Shown here: positions 13,709 through 21,620 of the stretch, one piece after another | Position numbering within the stretch: the first letter of the stretch is position 1 | How the letters are laid out: each line of letters starts with the position of its first letter | Assembly (NCBI GenBank): GCA_029465975.1 | Contig: CM055738.1 | Location: 4,818,247 to 4,882,246 of the forward strand | DNA from: Dallia pectoralis | Taxonomy: Eukaryota > Chordata > Actinopteri > Esociformes > Umbridae | Direction: 5' to 3' | Length of the DNA stretch: 64,000 nt | The notes under the pieces: model-generated | What the model saw: only the letters and a program-made list of their open reading frames with translations | The model's database searches: none | What the model was told of the DNA's origin: nothing | Made by a program: the position numbers and the translations under genes

Positions 13709-14022
13709 TTGCAGACGCGTTGTCTGTGTTAGGTTAGTAGAGGCGGAAGAAAAGTGCCACATATTATATACCAGTCAGTATGTTTAAATGTTAAGAGGAG
13801 AAGCCTGATTCTTTTCAGCGATCATAGACAACTTTAACATGCCCATATTGTCAGAGCTGTGTCACATCAAAGCTGAAGACCTGAGAAGGTGTAGATTCAT
13901 GACGGCTGACGTGTGGCTTCCCTCCGTCGGATGAATTGAAATAATGAAATAAGTATTCTCCAGTCGGTATTTGGTGAACACATTGGCACGATGCTGATGG
14001 AGCTGGAGCGAAAGGCACAGAA
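13709..14022. other. Unique DNA between two minisatellites
   Basis: About 310 bp of single-copy sequence. Its last part is already partly similar to the following 77-bp unit. No gene seen. Confidence 0.5.
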
Positions 14023-15391
14023 GCTTAGATGTTTCTGATGCTGTCCTTAAACCCACCTGTGGACACCAGTCGGTAGACCTTATGAAGGTTCACACAGGAG
14101 CTTAGATGTTTCTGTTGCTGTCCTTAAACCCACCTGTGGACACCAGTCGGTAGACCTTATGAAGGTTCACACAGGAGCTTAGATGTTTCTGATGCTGTCC
14201 TTTAACCCACCTGTGGACACCAGTCAGTAGACCTTATAAAGGTTCACACAGGAGCTTAGATGTTTCTGATGCTGTCCTTAAACCCACCGGTGGACACCAG
14301 TCGGTAGACCTTATGAAGGTTCACACAGGAGCTTAGATGTTTCTGATGCTGTCCTTAAACCCACCTGTGGACACCAGTCGGTAGACCTTATGAAGGTTCA
14401 CACAGGAGCTTAGATGTTTCTGTTGCTGTCCTTAAACCCACCTGTGGACACCAGTCGGTAGACCTTATGAAGGTTCACACAGGAGCTTAGATGTTTCTGA
14501 TGCTGTCCTTAAACCCACCTGTGGACACCAGTCAGTAGACCTTATAAAGGTTCACACAGGAGCTTAGATGTTTCTGATGCTGTCCTTAAACCCATCTGTG
14601 GACACCAGTCAGTAGACCTTATAAAGGTTCACACAGGAGCTTAGATGTTTCTGATGCTGTCCTTAAACCCACCTGTGGACACCAGTCAGTAGACCTTATA
14701 AAGGTTCACACAGGAGCTTAGATGTTTCTGATGCTGTCCTTAGACCCACCTGTGGACACCAGTCGGTAGACCTTATAAAGGTTCACACAGGAGCTTAGAT
14801 GTTTCTGATGCTGTCCTTAAACCCACCTGTGGACACCAGTCAGTAGACCTTATAAAGGTTCACACAGGAGCTTAGATGTTTCTGATGCTGTCCTTAAACC
14901 CACCTGTGGACACCAGTCGGTAGACCTTATAAAGGTTCACACAGGAGCTTAGATGTTTCTGATGCTGTCCTTAAACCCACCTGTGGACACCAGTCAGTAG
15001 ACCTTATAAAGGTTCACACAGGAGCTTAGATGTTTCTGATGCTGTCCTTAAACCCATCTGTGGACACCAGTCAGTAGACCTTATAAAGGTTCACACAGGA
15101 GCTTAGATGTTTCTGATGCTGTCCTTAAACCCACCTGTGGACACCAGTCAGTAGACCTTATAAAGGTTCACACAGGAGCTTAGATGTTTCTGATGCTGTC
15201 CTTAAACCCACCTGTGGACACCAGTCAGTAGACCTTATAAAGGTTCACACAGGAGCTTAGATGTTTCTGATGCTGTCCTTAAACCCACCTGTGGACACCA
15301 GTCAGTAGACCTTATAAAGGTTCACACAGGAGCTTAGATGTTTCTGATGCTGTCCTTAAACCCACCTGTGGACACCAGTCGGTAGACCTTA
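14023..15391. repeat. 77-bp minisatellite, left block (about 18 copies)
   Basis: Units begin GCTTAGATGTTTCTGATGCT and continue with the CCACCTGTGGACACCAGTC motif. The period is 77 bp (for example the starts at 14,023 and 14,100). Units carry distinguishing variants: CTGTTG, TCCTTTAAC, CACCGGTGG, CCATCTG, TTAGACC, CAGTC-A/G-GTAG and TTAT-A/G-AAGG. These can be followed in order into the right block. The block is cut off mid-unit by the LTR element at 15,392. Confidence 0.97.
15387..15391. repeat. Target-site duplication, left copy (CCTTA)
   Basis: CCTTA immediately precedes the TG that starts the left LTR, and the same five bases follow the right LTR at 18,805-18,809. A 5-bp duplication is usual for Ty3/Gypsy-type integrases. 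Confidence 0.85.
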
Positions 15392-15812
15392 TGTCACGAC
15401 TGGCTCCCAGGCAGGTAGCACAGGTAGCAGGTAGTGGACACAGGCGCAGAGGATTCTTACAATAATGTCTTTATTTCAAGACTCACCGAACACTTCGGGT
15501 CTCGCACAAAAGAAGCACACAGAAGACCGTTTCGGTCACCGGATCAAACACTGGAGAAAACACTGGAGAAATACCGAAACGTACCCCATCGGTACGTACA
15601 GTCAAGCATGACATATATAGATAATGTTCCCACAAAGCAGACAGAGAAACCCCAGACTTAAATACATGCCTAATTGGCAAACCAGACACAGGTGAGGACA
15701 GAGCACAGCTGCTGTCACTGTCCTTGATTGTCTCTCTCCTCGCCGACAAGGGGAAGTGCCAATACGGGCCATAGAGGAAGGTAGAGGGAGGGATAGACCT
15801 CAGGTCCTCACA
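15392..15812 (-). repeat. LTR, 3' copy in element orientation (421 bp)
   Basis: Reads TGTGAGGACC... to ...GTCGTGACA on the minus strand. It carries the same TATA-like box, start-region motif (15,624-15,637) and AATAAA signal as the other copy. It has one extra base (a T) relative to the right-hand copy. Confidence 0.92.
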
Positions 15813-15815
15813 GTA

Positions 15816-15823
15816 CCCCCTCT
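15816..15823 (-). other. Polypurine tract
   Basis: Minus-strand AGAGGGGG, followed by TAC and then the TG of the 3' LTR. A purine run at this position primes plus-strand DNA in LTR elements. The stop codon TAG of the internal frame (15,822-15,824) overlaps its upstream edge, so the reading frame fills the interior completely. Confidence 0.75.
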
Positions 15824-15919
15824 ATGCGCTGCACCTGCAGCGCCGAACATCCCACGGGCAGGGCAGAGAGAACCGGTCTCGGGCAGAAACAGGTCTGGAG
15901 GTCGACCCGGCAGAGACGG

Positions 15920-16090
15920 GTCGGGAGTTCGCCCGGCGGATGTAGGTCGGGAGGTCGCCCGGCGGATGCAGGTCGGGAGGTCGCCCGGCGGATGCAGGTC
16001 GGGACGTCGCCCGGCGGATGCAGGTCGGGAGGTCGCCTGGCGGATGCAGGTCGGGAGGTCGCCCCGGCGGATGCAGGTCGGGAGGTCGAC
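15920..16090. repeat. 26-bp internal minisatellite of the LTR element
   Basis: Units of the type GCCCGGCGGATGCAGGTCGG plus GAGGTC, about six to seven copies. A 26-bp period shifts the frame at each unit, which explains the mixed HPPG / IRRA / ASAG residues in the minus-strand frame. Confidence 0.85.
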
Positions 16091-16624
16091 CGGGCGGAGA
16101 CCTGGGCACAGTCTTAGACCTGGGCAGAGTCTTAGGCTGGAAACCAGGCTCAGGCAGGATCATGGGCTCGGGCAGGGTCACGGGCTCAGGGACTGGGGCA
16201 GACACAGGCATGACAGTGGAACCGGGCATAGAGGCACAAACGAGAACGGGCACAGAGCCACGGACGGGAACAGAAGGAGAGACACGGACGGGAGCAGGAC
16301 CAGAGACAAGGACGGGACCGGGATGAGAGACAAGGACGGGACCGGGATGAGAGACAAGGACGGGACCGGGAACGAAGACAAGGACGGGACGGGTGAAGGG
16401 ACGAATGCGGGGCGGAGCTAAAGGCGGAGGTCGAGCGAGGGACGGAGGTCGGAGCATGGACGGGCGAGCGACGGGTACAAGGACGGGATCGAAGAGGGGG
16501 ACTAGGACGGGATCGAAGAGGGGGACTAGGACGGGATCGGGGACAGTGAGTGGGACGGGAACGACGACAGTGGAAAGGACGGGATCGGGGACAGTGACAA
16601 GGACGGGACCGAGGACAGGTACAC

Positions 16625-16870
16625 TGGAGACGGGACGGGCTCGGAGACGGGGACGGGCTCGGAGACGGGGACGGGCTCGGAGACGGGGACGGGCTCGGAG
16701 ACGGGGAAGGGCTCGGAGACGGGGAAGGGCTCGGAGACGGGGAAGGGCTCGGAGACGGGGAAGGGCTCGGAGACGGGAAAGGGCTCGGAGACGGGAAAGG
16801 GCTCGGAGAGGGAACGGGCTCGGAGACGGGAAAGGGCTCGGAGACGGGAAAGGGCTCGGAGACGGGAACA
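16625..16870. repeat. 18-bp internal minisatellite of the LTR element
   Basis: GGACGGGCTCGGAGACGG-type units with A/G changes (GGAAGGGCTCGG and GGGAAAGGGCTC). About 13-14 copies, in phase with the reading frame on the minus strand. Confidence 0.85.
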
Positions 16871-17589
16871 GGCTCACAGGGGGCGGAGACAGGCTCACAG
16901 GGGGCGGAGACAGGCTCACAGGGGCGGAGACAGGCTCACAGGGGGCGGAGACAGGCTCACAGGGGGCGGAGACAGGCTCACAGGGGGCGGAGACAGGCTC
17001 ACAGGGGGCGGAGACAGGCTCACAGGGGGCGGAGACAGGCTCACAGGGGGCGGAGACAGGCTCACAGGGGGCGGAGACAGGCTCACAGGGGGCGGAGACA
17101 GGCTCACAGGGGGCGGAGACAGGCTCACAGGGGGCGGAGACAGGCTCACAGGGGGCGGAGACAGGCTCACAGGGGGCGGAGACAGGCTCACAGGGGGCGG
17201 AGACAGGCTCACAGGGGGCGGAGACAGGCTCACAGGGGGCGGAGACAGGCTCACAGGGGGCGGAGACAGGCTCACAGGGGGCGGAGACAGGCTCACAGGG
17301 GGCGGAGACAGGCTCACAGGGGGCGGAGACAGGCTCACAGGGGGCGGAGACAGGCTCACAGGGGGCGGAGACAGGCTCACAGGGGGCGGAGACAGGCTCA
17401 CAGGGGGCGGAGACAGGCTCACAGGAGGCGGAGACAGGCTCACAGGGGGCGGAGACAGGCTCACAGGGGGCGGAGACAGGCTCACAGGGGGCGGAGACAG
17501 GCTCACAGGGGGCGGAGACAGGCTCACAAGGGGCGGCGACAGGCTCACAAGGGGCGGCGACAGGCTCACAGGGGGCGGAGACAGGCTCA
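16862..17589. repeat. 21-bp internal minisatellite of the LTR element, about 34 copies
   Basis: AGGCTCACAGGGGGCGGAGAC repeated with almost no variation. On the minus strand it encodes a heptapeptide SLSPPPV. One unit near 16,921 has four G instead of five, which breaks the minus-strand frame. A few units have AAGGGGCGGCG or GGAGGCGG. Confidence 0.95.
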
Positions 17590-18382
17590 GGGTACCGGTC
17601 AGAATACCGGTCAGGACACGGTCAGGATACCGGTCAGGATACCGGTCAGGATACCGGTCAGGATACCGGTCAGGCTCAGGATACCGGTCAGGATACCGGT
17701 CAGGCTCAGGATACCGGTCAGGATACCGGTCAGGCTCAGGATACCGGTCAGGATACCGGTCAGTATACCGGTCAGGATACCGGTCAGGATACCGGTCAGG
17801 CTCAGGATACCGGTCAGGATACCGGTCAGGCTCAGGGTCGGCAGGAGACCCAGTTTCGGGAAGGACAGAAAGACCGAACAGGACCTCCAATTCGGCCTCG
17901 GATCTGCCCCTCCCCCAAAAAATTCCGGGAATGTCCAGAAAAGGCAATGGCTCTACCTTCGAGCGGGGTGTGGGCAGGTGACGATACGGCAACTCGGCAG
18001 CCATCTTGGGCTGCGGGGTGTCAACCCTCCAGGGTTGTGGAGTGGCGGCCATCTTGGCCCGCGGGTTGCCAGGAAGAGCTCCGGGAGGTAATGCGGTGCT
18101 CAGCCGCCGGACGTAGGCATCCCTCCGGATGTACGCATCCCAGCCGAAGGCATCCTCCTCGGACTCTTCCTCCGACTCGTCCTCCCACTCTTCTTCCGAC
18201 TCCTCAGACTCCGCTCCGTAATCACCCGGCACCCAGATGGGCGGTGGGGCGGATGATCGCGGAGGAAGCGGGGGTCCTTCCCGTATCGCGCACCGGCGCA
18301 GATAAGCCGGTGCCTCCGCAGACTGTTCGCATCCCCGCAAACAGCTCTGCTTCCTCTGCTGCGTCCTTCTTGGTGGGAACAT
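16916..18382 (-). CDS. Repeat-rich ORF of the LTR element, 5' part (488 codons)
   Basis: The ATG lies two bases inside the 5' LTR boundary, within the priming site. The product starts with a basic/proline segment (MFPPRRTQQRKQ). An acidic stretch rich in E, S and D follows (about residues 57-76), then two DAY-RR motifs and two KMAA motifs (about 110-130). A PFLDIPGIFWGRG segment comes next, then PDRYP-type repeats (about 175-255) and more than 30 SLSPPPV heptads. No gag capsid, zinc knuckle or pol domain is recognised. The unique first 170 residues are the only part likely to fold. The frame ends early because of a 1-base deletion in the heptad array. An intact copy would run on to the polypurine tract. 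A role as a structural or RNA-binding gag substitute is a guess. It could equally be a non-coding spacer that happens to be open. Confidence 0.55.
   Translation of the reverse strand: MFPPRRTQQRKQSCLRGCEQSAEAPAYLRRCAIREGPPLPPRSSAPPPIWVPGDYGAESEESEEEWEDESEEESEEDAFGWDAYIRRDAYVRRLSTALPPGALPGNPRAKMAATPQPWRVDTPQPKMAAELPYRHLPTPRSKVEPLPFLDIPGIFWGRGRSEAELEVLFGLSVLPETGSPADPEPDRYPDRYPEPDRYPDRYPDRYTDRYPDRYPEPDRYPDRYPEPDRYPDRYPEPDRYPDRYPDRYPDRYPDRVLTGILTGTLSLSPPPVSLSPPLVSLSPPLVSLSPPPVSLSPPPVSLSPPPVSLSPPPVSLSPPPVSLSPPPVSLSPPPVSLSPPPVSLSPPPVSLSPPPVSLSPPPVSLSPPPVSLSPPPVSLSPPPVSLSPPPVSLSPPPVSLSPPPVSLSPPPVSLSPPPVSLSPPPVSLSPPPVSLSPPPVSLSPPPVSLSPPPVSLSPPPVSLSPPPVSLSPPPVSLSPPPVSLSPPL
17595..17836. repeat. 12-bp internal minisatellite of the LTR element
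   Basis: GGATACCGGTCA units, some followed by a 6-bp GGCTCA insert, about 18 copies. On the minus strand they encode DRYP and PEPDRYP repeats. ACCGGT is palindromic, so the array can form short hairpins. Confidence 0.9.
17998..18057 (-). promoter_or_regulatory. Two YY1-like motifs in the element
   Basis: On the minus strand, CCAAGATGGCCGCC (18,044-18,057) and CCCAAGATGGCTG (17,998-18,010) match the YY1-type core CAAGATGGCNGCC. They also encode the two KMAA peptides. YY1 sites downstream of the start are known in several retroelement promoters. Function here is inferred from the motif alone. Confidence 0.35.
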
Positions 18383-18384
18383 AC
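18369..18384 (-). other. Putative self-priming primer-binding site
   Basis: Immediately inside the 5' LTR, the minus strand reads GTATGTTCCCACCAAG. It does not start with TGG, as tRNA primer sites do. It contains a perfect 10-nt complement (13 of 14 over the longer stretch) to LTR positions 18,617-18,630, which lie about 30 nt past the TATA-like box, where transcripts should begin. This is the arrangement used by Tf1 and sushi-type elements, which prime with their own RNA 5' end. The ORF start codon lies within this site. Confidence 0.6.
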
Positions 18385-18462
18385 TGTCACGACTGGCTCC
18401 CAGGCAGGTAGCACAGGTAGCAGGTAGTGGACACAGGCGCAGAGGATTCTTACAATAATGTC

Positions 18463-18468
18463 TTTATT
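18463..18468 (-). promoter_or_regulatory. LTR polyadenylation signal AATAAA
   Basis: Minus-strand AATAAA about 160 nt downstream of the expected transcription start and 78 nt before the LTR end. It sets the R/U5 boundary shortly downstream. The same signal occurs in the left LTR. Confidence 0.7.
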
Positions 18469-18475
18469 TCAAGAC

Positions 18476-18607
18476 TCACCGAACACTTCGGGTCTCGCAC
18501 AAAAGAAGCACACAGAAGACCGTTTCGGTCACCGGATCAAACACTGGAGAAAACACTGGAGAAATACCGAAACGTACCCCATCGGTACGTACAGTCAAGC
18601 ATGACAT
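18476..18607 (-). CDS. Upstream ORF in the LTR leader (43 codons)
   Basis: Between the expected transcription start and the internal ORF, the leader contains an ATG (18,605-18,607) with an open frame ending in TGA about 94 nt before the internal ATG. The product starts MSCLTVRTDG and matches nothing I know. An upstream frame would lower translation of the main ORF. Whether it is used is unknown. An identical frame is in the left LTR. Confidence 0.3.
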   Translation of the reverse strand: MSCLTVRTDGVRFGISPVFSPVFDPVTETVFCVLLLCETRSVR

Positions 18608-18616
18608 ATATAGATA

Positions 18617-18630
18617 ATGTTCCCACAAAG
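18617..18630 (-). promoter_or_regulatory. Expected RNA 5' end / self-primer sequence in LTR
   Basis: Minus-strand CTTTGTGGGAACAT lies about 28-41 nt after the first base of TATTTAAG. Its last ten bases are perfectly complementary to the site inside the 5' LTR (18,373-18,382). The position fits a transcript whose first bases serve as reverse-transcription primer. Confidence 0.55.
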
Positions 18631-18649
18631 CAGACAGAGAAACCCCAGA

Positions 18650-18657
18650 CTTAAATA
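18650..18657 (-). promoter_or_regulatory. TATA-like box of the LTR promoter
   Basis: Minus-strand TATTTAAG, about 150 nt into the LTR. A second AT-rich word (TATATATG, near 18,607-18,614) lies further downstream and is a weaker alternative, because using it would put the start beyond the self-priming motif. Confidence 0.5.
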
Positions 18658-18804
18658 CATGCCTAATTGGCAAACCAGACACAGGTGAGGACAGAGCACA
18701 GCTGCTGTCACTGTCCTTGATTGTCTCTCTCCCGCCGACAAGGGGAAGTGCCAATACGGGCCATAGAGGAAGGTAGAGGGAGGGATAGACCTCAGGTCCT
18801 CACA

Positions 18805-21053
18805 CCTTATGAAGGTTCACACAGGAGCTTAGATGTTTCTGATGCTGTCCTTTAACCCACCTGTGGACACCAGTCAGTAGACCTTATAAAGGTTCACACA
18901 GGAGCTTAGATGTTTCTGATGCTGTCCTTAAACCCACCGGTGGACACCAGTCGGTAGACCTTATGAAGGTTCACGCAGGAGCTTAGATGTTTCTGATGCT
19001 GTCCTTAAACCCACCTGTGGACACCAGTCGGTAGACCTTATGAAGGTTCACACAGGAGCTTAGATGTTTCTGTTGCTGTCCTTAAACCCACCTGTGGACA
19101 CCAGTCGGTAGACCTTATGAAGGTTCACACAGGAGCTTAGATGTTTCTGATGCTGTCCTTAAACCCACCTGTGGACACCAGTCAGTAGACCTTATAAAGG
19201 TTCACACAGGAGCTTAGATGTTTCTGATGCTGTCCTTAAACCCATCTGTGGACACCAGTCAGTAGACCTTATAAAGGTTCACACAGGAGCTTAGATGTTT
19301 CTGATGCTGTCCTTAAACCCACCTGTGGACACCAGTCAGTAGACCTTATAAAGGTTCACACAGGAGCTTAGATGTTTCTGATGCTGTCCTTAGACCCACC
19401 TGTGGACACCAGTCGGTAGACCTTATAAAGGTTCACACAGGAGCTTAGATGTTTCTGATGCTGTCCTTAAACCCACCTGTGGACACCAGTCAGTAGACCT
19501 TATAAAGGTTCACACAGGAGCTTAGATGTTTCTGATGCTGTCCTTAAACCCACCTGTGGACACCAGTCGGTAGACCTTATGAAGGTTCACACAGGAGCTT
19601 AGATGTTTCTGATGCTGTCCTTAAACCCACCTGTGGACACCAGTCAGTAGACCTTATAAAGGTTCACACAGGAGCTTAGATGTTTCTGATGCTGTCCTTA
19701 AACCCATCTGTGGACACCAGTCAGTAGACCTTATAAAGGTTCACACAGGAGCTTAGATGTTTCTGATGCTGTCCTTAAACCCACCTGTGGACACCAGTCA
19801 GTAGACCTTATAAAGGTTCACACAGGAGCTTAGATGTTTCTGATGCTGTCCTTAAACCCACCTGTGGACACCAGTCAGTAGACCTTATAAAGGTTCACAC
19901 AGGAGCTTAGATGTTTCTGATGCTGTCCTTAAACCCACCTGTGGACACCAGTCAGTAGACCTTATAAAGGTTCACACAGGAGCTTAGATGTTTCTGATGC
20001 TGTCCTTAAACCCACCTGTGGACACCAGTCAGTAGACCTTATAAAGGTTCACACAGGAGCTTAGATGTTTCTGATGCTGTCCTTAAACCCACCTGTGGAC
20101 ACCAGTCAGTAGACCTTATAAAGGTTCACACAGGAGCTTAGATGTTTCTGATGCTGTCCTTAAACCCACCTGTGGACACCAGTCAGTAGACCTTATAAAG
20201 GTTCACACAGGAGCTTAGATGTTTCTGATGCTGTCCTTAAACCCACCTGTGGACACCAGTCGGTAGACCTTATAAAGGTTCACACAGGAGCTTAGATGTT
20301 TCTGATGCTGTCCTTAAACCCACCTGTGGACACCAGTCAGTAGACCTTATAAAGGTTCACACAGGAGCTTAGATGTTTCTGATGCTGTCCTTAAACCCAT
20401 CTGTGGACACCAGTCAGTAGACCTTATAAAGGTTCACACAGGAGCTTAGATGTTTCTGATGCTGTCCTTAAACCCACCTGTGGACACCAGTCAGTAGACC
20501 TTATAAAGGTTCACACAGGAGCTTAGATGTTTCTGATGCTGTCCTTAAACCCACCTGTGGACACCAGTCAGTAGACCTTATAAAGGTTCACACAGGAGCT
20601 TAGATGTTTCTGATGCTGTCCTTAAACCCACCTGTGGACACCAGTCAGTAGACCTTATAAAGGTTCACACAGGAGCTTAGATGTTTCTGATGCTGTCCTT
20701 AAACCCACCTGTGGACACCAGTCAGTAGACCTTATAAAGGTTCACACAGGAGCTTAGATGTTTCTGATGCTGTCCTTAAACCCACCTGTGGACACCAGTC
20801 AGTAGACCTTATAAAGGTTCACACAGGAGCTTAGATGTTTCTGATGCTGTCCTTAAACCCACCTGTGGACACCAGTCGGTAGACCTTATGAAGGTTCACA
20901 CAGGAGCTTAGATGTTTCTGATGCTGTCCTTAAACCCACCTGTGGACACCAGTCGGTAGACCTTATGAAGGTTCACACAGGAGCTTAGATGTTTCTGATG
21001 CTGTCCTTAAACCCACCTGTGGACACCAGTCGGTAGACCTTATGAAGGTTCAC
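18805..21053. repeat. 77-bp minisatellite, right block (about 29 copies)
   Basis: The array resumes in phase after the LTR element, starting with the duplicated CCTTA. The first 15 or so units repeat, in the same order, the unit variants of the left block from its third unit on (TCCTTTAAC, then CACCGGTGG, CTGTTG, CCATCTG, TTAGACC, CCATCTG). A block of about 1.15 kb was therefore duplicated. Later units are more uniform, mostly CAGTCAGTAG / TTATAAAGG. Confidence 0.97.
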
Positions 21054-21620
21054 ATGGCGCAGGTGAGAGAAATCTGTAGAGAAACTGAATACGAGGCGAT
21101 CACCTTCTCATTTCCAACACAACGCCTTGGTGGCCAGATATTCGCTTGGGCTTGTAATAGATTTACACTAGATGAACTCTGACCCCGCGGCCGACCCCTG
21201 CGGGTCAATAAACTATACCGCACATTATTAGAGGATTAGGAGAGCCTCGTTCCACGGCTGTGTTTACTGTCCGTGGGGCCTGCGGAATGAGGAATGAGTG
21301 AGGAGCGGATATTTTCCAGAGGTGCCGAGGTGAGTTGGGGTAATGGATTTAACACACAACCGATTCCCTCCAGACATCGTTCACACGAGAATATGCTTTA
21401 CATTAAAGCGGTGAAGGAGATATATACGCTGGTATAATTACACACACACACACAGTCGCACCTGGGATTAGCCCACCTAGTTAGTGTAAGCTGGGCCGAC
21501 CCCGATAAGACAGGGATGATGTCTAGCAGTAAGAATAAAGTTAATACTCTATGAATCCTTAATCAGCTCTGGCTGCCTTTCCACCGGTGGGACAGGAAGA
21601 CCAACGTGTAGCATCACCCC
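21054..21620. other. Unique DNA, nothing recognised
   Basis: Single-copy sequence between two arrays with a short CA run near 21,440. No gene or element end seen. Confidence 0.5.

Larger units (their letters stand above)
15822..16919 (-). pseudogene. C-terminal part of the element's repeat-rich frame (365 codons)
   Basis: This continues the frame of the upstream part after a 1-base deletion and ends at TAG in the polypurine tract. It is low complexity throughout. In order there are a few SLSPPPV heptads, FPSPSP repeats, an LRARPR/LRALPR tract from an 18-bp DNA repeat, PVLVSHPG-type repeats, and a closing GRPPDLHPPG region from a 26-bp DNA repeat that changes frame from unit to unit. No enzyme or nucleic-acid-binding motif is recognised. 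The isolated ATG at its start is inside the 21-bp array and is probably not a true start. Either this is a broken continuation of one long protein, or the break is a sequencing or assembly error. The composition alone does not prove that any protein is made. Confidence 0.5.
15392..18804 (-). mobile_element. Young non-autonomous LTR retrotransposon-like element (3,413 bp)
   Basis: Two direct repeats of 421 bp (15,392-15,812) and 420 bp (18,385-18,804), both TG...CA, flank a 2,572-bp interior. A 5-bp duplication CCTTA surrounds the whole. The LTRs differ, as far as I can read, by one missing T (CTCCTCGCC versus CTCCCGCC), so the insertion is recent. Minus-strand orientation is shown by four features: the TATA-like TATTTAAG and the AATAAA signal inside the LTRs, the polypurine tract AGAGGGGG next to the left LTR, and the priming site next to the right LTR. 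The interior encodes only a repeat-rich frame. I see no CCHC knuckle, protease, reverse transcriptase, RNase H or integrase motif. It is probably mobilised in trans by an autonomous relative. The family name is unknown to me. Confidence 0.9.
18385..18804 (-). repeat. LTR, 5' copy in element orientation (420 bp)
   Basis: TG...CA direct repeat. Reading the minus strand: U3 of about 175 bp from 18,804, TATTTAAG at 18,650-18,657, expected start near 18,628-18,630, AATAAA at 18,463-18,468, end at 18,385. It is identical by eye to the left copy except for one missing base near 18,731. Confidence 0.92.

Noticed and set aside
16862..17589. Similarity of SLSPPPV heptads to the RNA polymerase II C-terminal heptads
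   Set aside because: Only the 7-residue period and Ser-Pro content are shared. The tyrosine and the order of residues are missing, so the likeness is compositional.
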